DNA of 59,968 bases from Hyphomicrobiales bacterium (GCA_900467745.1 UBQW01000012.1:1-59968), one strand, 5' to 3'; shown: positions 15,702-25,081, numbered from the stretch's first letter. Translations and numbers: made by a program. The notes: a model not told the origin generated them from the sequence alone.

Positions 15702-16118
15702 ATGTCGAACTGGGCTGGTATCGAAACATGGACGTCTTCGTTGCCCCCCAGGGGTGAGATTGCAGAGCGCTGCGTCGCTCAGGCAGCGCGGGTGAAAAAG
15801 GACGTTGATGGAGATGCGGCGACTTTACAGCAATCCAGAAATCAGTATGCGAGCTGCATAGGAAACGTTTTCCGTCAGTACGAGACAGAGCACCGGCAAA
15901 TTCAGCATATGGTTGATAGCCTCGTCTTGCTGGCCTCAATAGCCGTCCCGTTGATCCTCGCGCTTGTCTTTTACAAGCATTGCTGGCGCCTCGTTGAAAA
16001 TGCCGTCGTCGATACTAGCGTTGCGGCGATCAAGTCGAAGCGAAGCGCGATGAAGTATCTTGAGCATTTGAAAAGGCGCATCGATGCAAAATCGGGCTCC
16101 GACAAAACCCCAGACTAG
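15702..16118 (+). CDS. Hypothetical single-span membrane protein
   Basis: A 138-residue protein that I do not recognise. GGGAAAAAG precedes the ATG. A polar, helical first half with three Cys/Gln-rich stretches (ERCVAQAARVKKDVDGD, SCIGNVFRQYETEH) is followed by one membrane span (LVLLASIAVPLILALVFY) and a basic cytosolic tail (KSKRSAMKYLEHLKRR). The layout suggests an N-out membrane protein or an anchored coiled coil. Nothing in its neighbours defines a role. Confidence 0.5.
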   Translation: MSNWAGIETWTSSLPPRGEIAERCVAQAARVKKDVDGDAATLQQSRNQYASCIGNVFRQYETEHRQIQHMVDSLVLLASIAVPLILALVFYKHCWRLVENAVVDTSVAAIKSKRSAMKYLEHLKRRIDAKSGSDKTPD

Positions 16119-16373
16119 CACTTTCTGGCCTTCTTGATTGCGAGAGGTGCTTCTTTCGCGTCATCCTAAAAGTTGCAATCAGTTTTATCTCAAACATGAG
16201 CTGGGCCGTCTGTACCTGGCGACCAATACGGTAGTGGCGGTCAATTATCCCACCGCGAGGACCCCGATGCCGAAGTTCGGGCGCTCACCACGTTCCATCA
16301 ATGATCGCGCGGGCTATCAGGAACTTCTGCGCACATCAGAGCTTTAGGAGTGGTACCCAGCAAGGAGCTTCCA

Positions 16374-17450
16374 ATGTCAGTCAACACACCGGTCCTCTAT
16401 ACCCCGCAGGTCGAGAGCTTCGAAGATGACGAGCATAAAACGGTTTCTGAACTTAACGAGACGTTCGACGTCATCTTGACGAAGACTGCGGAGGACTACG
16501 GACATGCGGTGCGTTCGGTGCATGCCAAGGCCCATGGCATCCTCGAAGGGACAATGGCGGTCCGAAGCGGGCTGCCTCTGGAACTCTCTCAGGGGCTGTT
16601 TGCAAAGCCAGGCACCTACAAGGTCTTCATGCGGATCTCGACGAATGCCGGCGATATCCTTCCGGACGCGATATCTCTACCTCGCGGGCTCGCCATCAAA
16701 GTGACCGACGTTCCAGGTGCCCGCCTGCCGGACGCAGCCGGGACGACGCAGGATTTCGTCATGGTCAATGGGCCGGTCTTCCAGGCGAAGACATCCAAAA
16801 AGTTTCTTGGAAGTCTGAAGATGCTCGCCAAGACGACAGACCGCATGGAGGGGACCAAGGAGGTTCTGTCCGACGTGCTTCAAAGTGTGAATACGGCGCT
16901 CGAAGCCGTTGGCGTGTCGAGCCCGACTGTGCAGTCACTCGGCGGCGCGCCGGATTCAGATCCGCTCGGTGAGACCTACTACAGCGTGACACCCTTTCGC
17001 TACGGCGACTACATTGCCAAGTTCAGCATCCGCCCCGTCTCGAGGGAGCTGACCGAACTGACTGGCAAGGAGATCGACACGAAGGATCAGCCTGACGCGA
17101 TCCGAGATACGGTCCAAGCTGAAATGCAGCATCTCACCGGCGAATGGGAGTTCTGTGTGCAGCTCTGTCGTGACCTGAAAAAGCAGCCGATCGAAGATCC
17201 GACGACCCAATGGGATGAGACGGACGCGCCGTTCGTGGCGGTTGCGACGATCCGCGCGGAGCCGCAGGATAGTTGGTCGGAGGCTAACGTCCTGAAGGTC
17301 GATGAGCAGATGCGTTTCAGTGTCTGGACGGGCCTGGCGGCTCACGAACCGCTTGGAAACATCAACCGCGCCCGCAAAGCGACCTATGAGCATTCCGCAA
17401 AGTTCCGCGAGAGATTCAACCGTTGCCCGATCCACGAGCCGTCCTCCTGA
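16374..17450 (+). CDS. Catalase-family (heme-dependent peroxidase-like) protein
   Basis: A 358-residue protein of the short catalase-related group; true catalases are about 480 residues or more. AAGGAG six bases before the ATG at 16374 decides the start. The distal heme-pocket segment is RSVHAKAHGILEGTMAV, with the catalytic His in SVHAKAHG, followed by RISTNAGDILPD and FVMVNGPVF. C-terminal heme-domain features include FRYGDYIAKFSIRP. Short members often act as peroxidases rather than efficient catalases. A possible GGAAC site lies at 16320. A strong terminator separates it from the molybdoenzyme gene. Confidence 0.85.
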   Translation: MSVNTPVLYTPQVESFEDDEHKTVSELNETFDVILTKTAEDYGHAVRSVHAKAHGILEGTMAVRSGLPLELSQGLFAKPGTYKVFMRISTNAGDILPDAISLPRGLAIKVTDVPGARLPDAAGTTQDFVMVNGPVFQAKTSKKFLGSLKMLAKTTDRMEGTKEVLSDVLQSVNTALEAVGVSSPTVQSLGGAPDSDPLGETYYSVTPFRYGDYIAKFSIRPVSRELTELTGKEIDTKDQPDAIRDTVQAEMQHLTGEWEFCVQLCRDLKKQPIEDPTTQWDETDAPFVAVATIRAEPQDSWSEANVLKVDEQMRFSVWTGLAAHEPLGNINRARKATYEHSAKFRERFNRCPIHEPSS

Positions 17451-17471
17451 AAATCTTTCTTCTTCGACGTC

Positions 17472-17502
17472 AGGCGTCGCTCGATCGCGACGCCTTTTCT
17501 TT
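17472..17502 (+). terminator. Strong rho-independent terminator
   Basis: AGGCGTCGC, a six-base loop and GCGACGCCT form a perfect 9-bp GC-rich stem followed by TTTCTTTT, 22 bases after the catalase-like stop. Sequence beyond it must carry the molybdoenzyme's own promoter, or transcription depends on read-through. Confidence 0.88.
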
Positions 17503-17531
17503 TGACTATTCGATATTGAAAGACCTCAATC

Positions 17532-19826
17532 ATGGCCGACACCATACCAAACCCAGAAGCCGAAGGTCCGTCGGGAGGCTGGGGATCGTTAAAGGGTATC
17601 GCCAGCGTTTACGGAGAGAGTAGGCCAACCCCTGCGGCTCTCGCGACGTTGGCGCATCAGAACAAGCCAGGCGGTTTCATGTGCGTGTCATGTGCTTGGC
17701 CTAAACCCGTCAATTACCACCCCTTTGAATTTTGCGAGAACGGCGCGAAGGCAACCTTATGGGAGCTGACTTCGCACCGCTGCTCACCCGATTTTTGGCG
17801 AGACCACACTGTGTCCCAACTTAGGGGTTGGAAGGATCACGACCTCGAAATGACCGGTCGGCTGACGCACCCGCTTCGCTATGAGGCAGCAACGGATCGC
17901 TATGTCGAGGTAGGGTGGGACGAAGCCTTCGATGGTATCGCCAAAGTGCTGAAGGTGCTGGAGAAGGATAGTGTCGTCTTCTACTCTTCCGGCCATGCCA
18001 GCCTCGAAGCCTCCTATCTCTATGCGCTACTCGCGCGGCTGTATGGCAACAACAACCTGCCGCAAAGCTCCAACATGTGCCATGAGACGACATCGGTCGG
18101 TTTGAACAAGGTCATAGGCTCGCCTGTCGGAACGATCGTGTGGGAAGATCTCGAAAAGGCGGACGCCTTTTTCTTCTTCGGTCAAAACCCTGGGTCAAAC
18201 AGTCCACGTTTTCTTCACCCGCTCCAGGATGCGAAGAAACGCGGCGCGCGCATTGTCACCTTCAACCCAATCCTTGAACAAGGTCTGATTTCTTTCATCA
18301 ATCCTCAGAGCCCTGCCGACATGCTCACGGGGCGTGAGACGCAGATTTCCGATCAGTATCATCAGGTGCAGGCGGGCGGCGATATCGCGGCGATCCTAGG
18401 CATCTGCAAGCATGTGATCGAGGCCGACGATCGCGCTCTCGCCGAAGGTGGTGAACGTGTGCTCGACGTCGCATTTATCGAAGAGCACACGACCGGCTTT
18501 GAAAAGTTCGTCGAGATGGCCCGTTCTTCTTCGTGGGCCGAAATCGAACGTGAGAGTGGCTTGACGGAGGTTGATCTTCGCAAGGCGGGCGAGGTCTATA
18601 TTGGCGCAAAAAACGTCATTGGCGTCTATGGGATGGGCCTCACCCAGCACAGCCAAGGCGCGCTCAACGTCGCCATGGTGGTCAATCTTCTTCTGCTCAG
18701 AGGCAATATTGGCCGGGAGGGTGCGGGATGCTGCCCGGTTCGCGGGCATTCGAACGTCCAAGGCCAGCGAACCGTCGGGATCGCAGAGAAGACGAAGCTT
18801 GTGCCGATGGACAAGTTGAAGGAACTCTTTGATTTCGATCCGCCCACGAAGGACGGAATAACCATCGTAGATGCCGTCAAGGGACTGATGAGTGGCAAGG
18901 TCAAGGCATTCATAAGTCTGGGTGGTAACCTCGTTCGTGCTGTGCCTGATCAAAAAGAAATGGAACGGGTCTGGGCCGAGCAAGAACTTGTCGTGATGGT
19001 GTCGACTAAGCTTAATCGCAGCCACCTCTTCCCCGCCAAGGCTGCTTACATCCTTCCCTGCCTGTCGCGCACGGAGATCGACAAGCAAGAAACCGGCAAT
19101 CAAGCCGTCACCACCGAAGACAGTTTCTCCCACATCAGCGGGACCGTTGGAAAGCGGACACCCGCGTCGAAAGAATTGAAGAGCGAGCTCGCGATCGTCA
19201 CAGGGATCGCCAAGGCCGTCATTGCGCCTCGACCGAAGCTGAAGTGGGACGAATGGACCGGGGACTATGCTCTCGTCCGCGATCTGATCGAATACAGCTA
19301 TCCCAAGGATTTCAAAGACTATAACGCGCGCATGTTCCAGCCTGGAGGATTCTATCGCGGAAACAGCGCCCATGAGCGGCAGTGGATGACGCCAGAGAAG
19401 AAAGCAGTGTTCACGGCGCCAGATCGGCTTAACGCGCTTTCGTTTGCGAATGTTAGCGGCCGCTTTAGACTGGTGACGATCAGGTCTAACGACCAGTTCA
19501 ACACCACCATCTACGGATATTCCGACCGTTTCCGGGGCATCGAAGGCACGCGCGACGTCGTGCTGATGTGCGAGGAAGATATCCGTGCCGCAGGCCTTTC
19601 GGCAGGCCAGGACGTGACGCTCGTCAGCGACTTCGACGATGGAGTGCGCCGTGAACTGGCAGGCCTCAAGGTGATTAAGCATGATCTGCCGCGTGGAACA
19701 GTCGCCGCCTATTATCCGGAATGCAATGTGCTCAATTCGATCGATCACCACGATGAGCTTTCCAAGACACCGGCGTCCAAGGCCATACCCGTCCGTATCG
19801 AACCGAGCGACGCTAACGAAGGCTGA
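17532..19826 (+). CDS. FdhF/YdeP-family molybdopterin oxidoreductase
   Basis: A 764-residue cytosolic protein of the size of E. coli YdeP. It has a short N-terminal cysteine motif (MCVSCAWPKP, Cys51 and Cys54, then FEFCENGAK), not the full four-Cys cluster of formate dehydrogenases. SNMCHETTSVGL near residue 185 takes the place where FdhF has its selenocysteine. VFFFGQNPGSNSPRFLHPL-type and RGARIVTFNP segments bind the molybdopterin dinucleotide; the C-terminal domain starts around RFRLVTIRSNDQFNT. The family's substrate is uncertain; YdeP is linked to acid resistance. No electron-transfer partner gene is next to it. Confidence 0.9.
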   Translation: MADTIPNPEAEGPSGGWGSLKGIASVYGESRPTPAALATLAHQNKPGGFMCVSCAWPKPVNYHPFEFCENGAKATLWELTSHRCSPDFWRDHTVSQLRGWKDHDLEMTGRLTHPLRYEAATDRYVEVGWDEAFDGIAKVLKVLEKDSVVFYSSGHASLEASYLYALLARLYGNNNLPQSSNMCHETTSVGLNKVIGSPVGTIVWEDLEKADAFFFFGQNPGSNSPRFLHPLQDAKKRGARIVTFNPILEQGLISFINPQSPADMLTGRETQISDQYHQVQAGGDIAAILGICKHVIEADDRALAEGGERVLDVAFIEEHTTGFEKFVEMARSSSWAEIERESGLTEVDLRKAGEVYIGAKNVIGVYGMGLTQHSQGALNVAMVVNLLLLRGNIGREGAGCCPVRGHSNVQGQRTVGIAEKTKLVPMDKLKELFDFDPPTKDGITIVDAVKGLMSGKVKAFISLGGNLVRAVPDQKEMERVWAEQELVVMVSTKLNRSHLFPAKAAYILPCLSRTEIDKQETGNQAVTTEDSFSHISGTVGKRTPASKELKSELAIVTGIAKAVIAPRPKLKWDEWTGDYALVRDLIEYSYPKDFKDYNARMFQPGGFYRGNSAHERQWMTPEKKAVFTAPDRLNALSFANVSGRFRLVTIRSNDQFNTTIYGYSDRFRGIEGTRDVVLMCEEDIRAAGLSAGQDVTLVSDFDDGVRRELAGLKVIKHDLPRGTVAAYYPECNVLNSIDHHDELSKTPASKAIPVRIEPSDANEG

Positions 19827-20334
19827 TCTGGTCGAAATTTTGCGGAATGCTTTTAGGAAGATCGCGGGTCTCCACGGAGCCGCGACGCATCCTCATCTGC
19901 GCGCAAATCCCGCCTAAGTAGAGCAGCGCCCTATCCCCTAACTGTAGCTCGGCCGCCGCTACGCGCAAAAGCGTGGAGTGCGCCAAGCTTGACCTCCGCC
20001 CGGTCGTTTATCCTCGGCGGGGAATGCTGATCGATAACACGTTATGTTCCCTGAGTGCAGACGGCACCCAGTGGATTTATGGCCAACCACGACCGCGCGT
20101 GGCTGTCTCACCAGGGGTTCCCATTTTACTCAAAAGCGAATATGTTCTTCTTTCGTTCGTATTCAGCATCGTCTTGGGAAATGCCGGTGGTGTTCAAAGC
20201 GGGCGTAAGAGACGGGATAAGAAGTTGTGTCAGCGAGCCGATAATCGTTCGTTTACAGTTGAGCGCAGCGAACAAGTAAGAAGAAATTCCTTGGACAAAG
20301 AACTCCTACTTCGCACGTTCGCGGTAATCTCATT
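19827..20334. other. Intergenic region, no gene seen
   Basis: About 500 bases after the molybdoenzyme. Short open frames on both strands lack ribosome sites and family resemblance. The right end may contain the true start of the small zinc-ribbon-like gene at 20335, whose frame is open back past 20275. Confidence 0.4.
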
Positions 20335-20529
20335 GTGGTTGCTTGCAAGGCATGTGGCCTCACTGAAGAGATGGTTAGGAACGCGGTCGTAAAACGTCAC
20401 GGCGCGTCCACGCCTATGCGAACTCTGCGACGTCGGATGGGGCTTGGATGCTCTCGCATGAATGCAGCAGACGGCGTCGATCGCTGCGAGCTCCGTATTT
20501 CAGGAAAACTTCTCATCGATGCTGATTGA
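20335..20529 (+). CDS. Small zinc-ribbon-like hypothetical protein (start uncertain)
   Basis: Reads CKACGLTEEMVRN, then STPMRTLRRRMGLGCSR and DRCELRISG. A CxxC, a helix with a basic LRRRM turn and two more cysteines resemble small rhizobial zinc-ribbon proteins, where the second pair is normally CxxC; here the second pair is spread (C, 12 residues, C), so it may be decayed. The frame stays open upstream (NLIVVACKACG reads through the GTG at 20335), and no ATG with a ribosome site is present, so the start is a guess. Could be a gene remnant. Confidence 0.35.
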   Translation: MVACKACGLTEEMVRNAVVKRHGASTPMRTLRRRMGLGCSRMNAADGVDRCELRISGKLLIDAD

Positions 20530-20584
20530 CCTGGTCGCATGTCGCAGCAGCCGGCCAAGCTGATCAGAAAAATCTCAGTTTGGT

Positions 20585-20869
20585 TCAATGGAGCTTCGCG
20601 CGTGAGGAAGTTTCGTTGACCAGCCCTCGTATTGCGGCAACTAACCGTGCCGTCGATGTGACGATTTCGGCCGCGATATCCTGATCGCCCTCTCCAACGT
20701 CCTGAGCGAGTTCCTTGATTGATGCTGCGGCGTCGGTGACCAGCCTGGATGACGTCTCTTCTTCACTGGAAAGCCTTAGAGCAAAACTTTCAAGCAGTTT
20801 GCCGAATTTGACGAGGACAGCGGTGATTTGCTGGGGCGTCATCGAGAAGGGTTGCAGCTTTTCCGACAT
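20585..20869 (-). CDS. Small helical hypothetical protein
   Basis: A 94-residue protein; ATG at 20867-20869 (MSEKLQPFSMTPQQITAVLV) chosen because GGAAAG lies about ten bases upstream. Sequence is almost entirely helical: LVKFGKLLESFALRLSSEEE, LVTDAAASIKELAQDV and EIVTSTARLVAAIRGLV, with heptad-like spacing. Ser-Ser-Arg-rich C-terminus. No membrane segment or known domain. It may be a small coiled-coil stress protein. Its neighbours are two other small unknown genes. Confidence 0.55.
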   Translation of the reverse strand: MSEKLQPFSMTPQQITAVLVKFGKLLESFALRLSSEEETSSRLVTDAAASIKELAQDVGEGDQDIAAEIVTSTARLVAAIRGLVNETSSRAKLH

Positions 20870-21091
20870 ATTTGCAGCTTTCCGGAGACACTCGTGTTTG
20901 CAAAATAAATGGTTGGGCCGACTTCTCGCACCCGACCTTCCTCGTGGCTCAACAACAATCACGTGCCCTTCGCGGAGACGGTTGGAAACAGCAACTGAGT
21001 ATTTAGCGCGAGGGCTTATGGCTTCAAGGATCGTCGGCCTAAAGCGGCAGCGGATATGATCGGAGTTGCTAGGTGGGTTGCGAGCTTCGAT

Positions 21092-21274
21092 TTAGATTGC
21101 CTTGAAGGCCTCTTTGGCCTGCATTCTAGCCGCACGAAGCCGTACCGTCTTGGCGTCACGGAGGCGTCGCTCTTCCTCGATCGTACTGCGTGCCACCTCA
21201 TTCGTTCGGTCGCGAGCTTCGATCCGTTGAGCCTGGCTCGACGCTGCGCGCCGTCTCACTGCATCTTTGGTCAT
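21092..21274 (-). CDS. Small highly charged helical protein
   Basis: A 60-residue protein; GGAGG eight bases before the ATG at 21272-21274 makes the start clear (a GTG six bases earlier is too close). The chain (MTKDAVRRRAASSQAQRIEA and so on) is dominated by Arg, Glu and Ala and is predicted to be one long helix, IEEERRLRDAKTVRLRAARM near the end. Function unknown; similar tiny charged proteins are common in rhizobial stress regulons. Confidence 0.6.
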   Translation of the reverse strand: MTKDAVRRRAASSQAQRIEARDRTNEVARSTIEEERRLRDAKTVRLRAARMQAKEAFKAI

Positions 21275-21649
21275 AGGCACGTCCTCCTTTCAGACAAACG
21301 CACGAAAGCCAGATAGGTCGCGGTACGCGAGCGTACGAAATGGGTGGCTACGCGCGATATATGGTCGGCGATCAAATGGAGACCTTCCCAAGGGTCAAGA
21401 AGCGGGGCACAACGGTTCGCGGCGTGATTATTCACCAGGCGCCATGGAAGTTGAGGCTCCTAGCCTTGGGAGATCGACGACAATTACCGTGACTCAACTT
21501 TCCGTTTTCGCGGGCAGCACTTTCCGCTTCGACATCCCAAGAACCAAAGTTCCTCGAACGAAGTTGGAAGTTTCGACCCGCCCTCAGTTGCGATGTGAAC
21601 GGCAGCGAGCTATGGATTCCTCATCGCACCTCAGGGCACGTGGAGCTAC
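21275..21649. other. Upstream region of the sensor kinase
   Basis: 375 bases between the divergent small gene and the kinase. It must hold promoters for both, but no GGAAC site with correct spacing and no clear -35/-10 pair is visible. Forward open frames here overlap the kinase start in another frame. Confidence 0.35.
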
Positions 21650-23200
21650 ATGGCACGATTGATGAGCGGGTCCACTGGACTGCAGCCGGGCTCGGTTGGG
21701 CGAGCGTCACTCGCGGTTATCGGCGTGATGTTCCTCGCATTGGTTTGCGTGCTGGGTTTGTGGCTGGTGTCGAGTTATGAAGCAACCGCAAGAAGGGCAG
21801 ACACTCAGGTAAGCGCTGCTTCCAAAATCGTCGCGGCGAATGCCGTGTGGCTCAACTCGCTTGCTCGCGAGACACTGCACCGCATTGACGACTCCCTCGG
21901 GTCAAACGTGCTGTCCGTCGATCCTCAGCGGGTGCACGATCTCAATTCGGCTGTCGCCGACCTCCCGCCCCAAGTGACGGCCTTCGTTGTCGGTGTTGAC
22001 GGTCTTACGCTTTTCTCGAGTGACCCTAAAATTCAGGCGATGGATGTTTCCGATCGGGACTACTTCACGCGCCTGAGGAACGGCGCGGACGAATACACAT
22101 CGGCTTTGATCGTCAGTCGCTTGACAAAACGCCAGATTTTCGTGGTCAGCCGCCGGCTCGAACGGAACGGAAATTTCGCTGGGGTAGCCGCTATTGCCTT
22201 CAACTCAGATGTGCTCAAACCAATTTGGGATGCCGTTGATATCGGACCGAATTCAACGGTTAGCTTCATCAGGCGCGACGGAAAGATCATTGCACGGCAT
22301 CCAGAGCCGCCGGGTCCAGTCGATATGGGCGGGTATGTCCTGTTCACTGACTACATGAGAAAAGCGACATCTGGCATCTACCGCTCGCATTCGCCTGTCG
22401 ACAACCAGGACCGCCTGGTTGGCTACCGCATCATCGAGCGCACACCATTCGTTGCCATCGCGTCTGCCGACGTCGGCGTCCTCATGCAGCCATTCTGGGA
22501 TGACGCGAAGATCGCTACCTTGTTGGTGATTTTCGCGGTGATTGGCGCATGTGCAGCGGCACTTTGGATTCAGCGATTGATCAGAGAAGACGCCCTGCAC
22601 ACGCGCCAGCTCGCCGCAGCTTTGACGACTAACCAGACGCTGATGCGGGAAATCCATCACCGGGTTAAAAACAACCTGCAGACGGTTATGGCGCTGCTCC
22701 GAATGCAGGGATTCGAAGCCGAGGCGGTAAAAAGATTGAACGAGCGCATTACGGCTATGTCTGCTGTCCACGAGCAAATGTACGGTTTTGATCAGTTTAG
22801 CGGCGTATCGGCTTCTGAATTCATCCCGTCTTTCGTTAGGACGCTCATTGGTGTCCATGGTCTACCCGTAAGTGTCACATTCGATATCGAGGATCTGATC
22901 ATTGCGCCTGATCGCGCCACGCCATTTGCCCTCCTGGTCAACGAACTGATCGCAAACAGCATGAAGTATGCCTTCATGGGCCGACAAGCGGGGGCTATCC
23001 ATGTCAGTCTTCGATCCGTGGCTGATGGCGTTGCAGAATTGTCCGTCGTTGACGACGGAGTTGGCTTCGACGGCAACACGGATAGGCCCGGAATGGGCAC
23101 ACGATTAATCAAGGCGTTTGTTCATCAGTTGGGAGGTGAATTTCGCTTCGTGAAAGACCACGGCACGAAATTTGTTGGATCAATCAAACTTAATGACTGA
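21650..23200 (+). CDS. Membrane sensor histidine kinase, Cache + HisKA_2/HATPase
   Basis: A 516-residue inner-membrane kinase with GGAG before its ATG. Residues 18-42 form the first membrane span (LAVIGVMFLALVCVLGLWLV); residues 45-285 are a periplasmic Cache-type sensor (VVGVDGLTLFSSDPK, DVSDRDYFTRLRNG are typical PDC motifs); the second span is IATLLVIFAVIGACAAALWI. The kinase domain has EIHHRVKNNLQTVMALLRMQ with the phospho-acceptor His, then LLVNELIANSMKYAF (N box) and VVDDGVGF, MGTRLIKAF (G boxes). HisKA_2 kinases often feed PhyR-type general-stress signalling. No response regulator is directly beside it. Confidence 0.92.
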   Translation: MARLMSGSTGLQPGSVGRASLAVIGVMFLALVCVLGLWLVSSYEATARRADTQVSAASKIVAANAVWLNSLARETLHRIDDSLGSNVLSVDPQRVHDLNSAVADLPPQVTAFVVGVDGLTLFSSDPKIQAMDVSDRDYFTRLRNGADEYTSALIVSRLTKRQIFVVSRRLERNGNFAGVAAIAFNSDVLKPIWDAVDIGPNSTVSFIRRDGKIIARHPEPPGPVDMGGYVLFTDYMRKATSGIYRSHSPVDNQDRLVGYRIIERTPFVAIASADVGVLMQPFWDDAKIATLLVIFAVIGACAAALWIQRLIREDALHTRQLAAALTTNQTLMREIHHRVKNNLQTVMALLRMQGFEAEAVKRLNERITAMSAVHEQMYGFDQFSGVSASEFIPSFVRTLIGVHGLPVSVTFDIEDLIIAPDRATPFALLVNELIANSMKYAFMGRQAGAIHVSLRSVADGVAELSVVDDGVGFDGNTDRPGMGTRLIKAFVHQLGGEFRFVKDHGTKFVGSIKLND

Positions 23201-23219
23201 AATGGGCGGGAACGATCGC

Positions 23220-23236
23220 CGAGCATAAAATGCTCG
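23220..23236 (+). terminator. Hairpin after the sensor kinase
   Basis: CGAGCAT, AAA, ATGCTCG: a perfect 7-bp stem 19 bases after the kinase stop. No T-run follows, so it may protect the transcript end rather than terminate. Confidence 0.4.
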
Positions 23237-23471
23237 AGCACTCACGGTTGAGCGCCCGGTGCATGCGCGGGCAGCCGCGAGGAATAGTGCATTGCAACGC
23301 GGCGGCTCAACGGCTGTGTCCGCGGCCACGAGCGGAGACAATTGACCCAGGCTGGTCGTTGCGAACGACAACCCTAGTTTCCGGTTTGGGCATGGTTTGG
23401 CGTGAACATGAAATCAGCTGAAAAACGCGGTCCGACATCTTATCCAAATACACCCGAACGGCCGATACTTT

Positions 23472-23777
23472 GTGGTGCGTGGGCGACTGTGGCATTTGTC
23501 CAATCCTGCCCTCACTGACGACGTAAAGGACAGCTTGGTTAAAGATCTTATGGCCGCACGGCGCGATGTAGGGGATGCAGATGGTGATCAAGGCAAGATC
23601 GCCGCTGCTCGAAACCTTGTGAATGCTGCGAAGGTCGCATTAGGGGAGCGCGGTGCACCTTGGTGGGAAGACGGTGCGCCTGACTTCAATCGCCGGCTGG
23701 TAAGGAATACCCCTTACGCCGAATGGTTCGAAACGTTGGAAAGGCAACACAACTGTCGAGGTGCTAAACGGAACTGA
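23472..23777 (+). CDS. Small conserved hypothetical protein, 5' end uncertain
   Basis: At least 101 residues from the first possible start (GTG at 23472). The family looks familiar from rhizobia and relatives: RGRLWHLSNPALTDD, VKDLMAARRDVGDA, KVALGERGAPWWEDGAPDFN and RNTPYAEWFETL. Coding-like sequence in the same frame extends upstream (HPNGRYFVVRGRLW), which relatives also have, but no ATG, GTG or TTG occurs before the stop near 23408. Either the gene uses a non-canonical start or its 5' end is damaged. Function unknown; the WWEDGAPD segment suggests a conserved binding surface. Confidence 0.6.
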   Translation: MVRGRLWHLSNPALTDDVKDSLVKDLMAARRDVGDADGDQGKIAAARNLVNAAKVALGERGAPWWEDGAPDFNRRLVRNTPYAEWFETLERQHNCRGAKRN

Positions 23778-24126
23778 ACCGCATACATCGATACCCCTCA
23801 CTTACCTGTTCTAACCTACTGAGGCGCAAATTTGTTGTTGCAAGGTCGGGATCGGTATGCGTCATAGCCTGACTTTCTGGGCGGTGAGACATACGTTGTC
23901 CTTAGCCCCGACAACCCGATATGGAGTGCGGCATCTTCGGTCGATACGACCAGCAAATCGCCCTGAGTTCTCTGAGCTGATGTGGTTCGGCGCCATACGT
24001 GTGACTGAAAGTGGCAAAACCGTTGCGTCGGTCTCGCGTGTGCAGGTTATAGACAATAACTGACGGGTGGCTAAAACGCTAAAGGCGATGGAGCCCAGAC
24101 GGACGGGGCTCCATGCAATGATGACC

Positions 24127-24510
24127 TCAAGGGCAATTGGTCGGCACTTGGCTGCCCGAAGTAGAAGTTCCTGCGCCATCGGTGGCAGTCGATGAGCTGC
24201 CTGCAGTGCCAGGCCCGCGGTTCACTGCTCCAGCGCTGCAGTCCGTGTTGTTCGTGCTACCACCGTTTGACTGCCCGTCGCCTGTAGTCGAATTGGCTCC
24301 GTCTGATCCGCTGTCGCTCCCTGTACTGGAGCCGGCGCCGTTTGTTCCTGTCCCGGTACCAGAGTTAGTGCCGCCGTTCGTGCCAGACCCCGCAGATGAG
24401 CCTCCGGCAGAGCCTCCTGTACCGCCGCCAGAACCGCCGGACGATTGGGCGAATGCCGAGGTTGCGAGACCGAGCGAAAGGACAGATACAGCGATCAGTT
24501 TGTAGACCAT
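24127..24510 (-). CDS. Secreted Gly/Ser/Thr-rich low-complexity protein
   Basis: A 127-residue protein with GGAG before its ATG and a signal peptide (LIAVSVLSLGLATSAFAQ). The mature chain is almost pure Gly, Ser, Thr, Asn, e.g. GGTGGSAGGSSAGSGTNGG, with two cysteines near the C-terminus (NNTDCSAGAV and the final TNCP) that could form a disulfide. It should be disordered and extracellular or periplasmic. A GGAAC-N16-AGTT stress promoter lies 33 bases upstream. The opposite strand is also open but has no signal peptide or ribosome site. Confidence 0.75.
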   Translation of the reverse strand: MVYKLIAVSVLSLGLATSAFAQSSGGSGGGTGGSAGGSSAGSGTNGGTNSGTGTGTNGAGSSTGSDSGSDGANSTTGDGQSNGGSTNNTDCSAGAVNRGPGTAGSSSTATDGAGTSTSGSQVPTNCP

Positions 24511-24542
24511 GATAGGCTCCGTTTTGAGTGACTACAGTGCTC

Positions 24543-24567
24543 AACTACGCCAGCTGGTCGTTGTTCC
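24543..24567 (-). promoter_or_regulatory. EcfG/RpoE2-type stress promoter candidate
   Basis: Reverse strand: GGAAC, 16 bases, AGTT, 33 bases upstream of the Gly/Ser-rich gene. Three of four bases match the CGTT element. Confidence 0.6.
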
Positions 24568-25019
24568 CCACAACGATCGATGTGGAACCAATCTCCCAAG
24601 CGACATGTCGACAAAGCATTGCGTCTGAGCTACCCAGGCGTTTTGGTGCCTTTCGTACCGCTTTCGCGAGCCGCTGCCTGTTTTGACTTTCTTGACGGGC
24701 GTCTCCACCCCGGCCAACCACTCCCTTAGGAGCTTTCTGGTCTTGGAAGCTTCCACGACGTATGTCTCCCGGTCCATCAATCCGGAAAACGCCGCCACGA
24801 AACATCAAGTAATTCTGCGGCCCGGCTCGACGAGCTGATCGACGATATTTCCATTTGTATGAAGATCACCGGTCGCCACTATGGACGGAACTTGCGGGGC
24901 GCGAAGCAGACACGTCGAAGGGCACGAGGGGAAATATCATCACAGAACCTCTGTAGCCCCATCAGCCCTGTCACTACGGAGGCTAGACTTTCTCAAACCA
25001 GAACCGCTATTCTTTCGAC
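24568..25019. other. Intergenic region before the PAS-HWE kinase
   Basis: Roughly 450 bases. Two overlapping reverse open frames (24541-24798 and 24545-24808) have no ribosome site and run through the stress promoter at 24543, so I do not call them. Nothing else is evident. Confidence 0.35.
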
Positions 25020-25045
25020 GGAACTGGAAAATTCCTTTCTTAGTT
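25020..25045 (+). promoter_or_regulatory. EcfG/RpoE2-type promoter candidate before the kinase
   Basis: Forward strand: GGAAC, 17 bases, AGTT, 37 bases before the kinase start at 25082. Spacing of 17 is allowed for this class; the second element matches in three of four bases. Confidence 0.45.
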
Positions 25046-25081
25046 CTAGTTACCCCGCCAATATCCCTTAGGTATCGCCGA

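Noticed and set aside
16320..16344. GGAAC-N16-GCTT upstream of the catalase-like gene
   Set aside because: Second element is poor and the leader would be very short; kept only as a possibility in the gene entry.
18396..19751. Long reverse open frame (451 codons) inside the molybdoenzyme gene
   Set aside because: It is the antisense of a clear FdhF/YdeP-family gene; no ribosome site or recognisable domain.
24137..24505. Forward Pro-rich open frame opposite the Gly/Ser-rich gene
   Set aside because: The reverse frame has a signal peptide, ribosome site and stress promoter; the forward frame has none.
24541..24798. Reverse open frame of 85 codons
   Set aside because: No ribosome site, no family resemblance, and its 3' part covers the stress promoter of the next gene.
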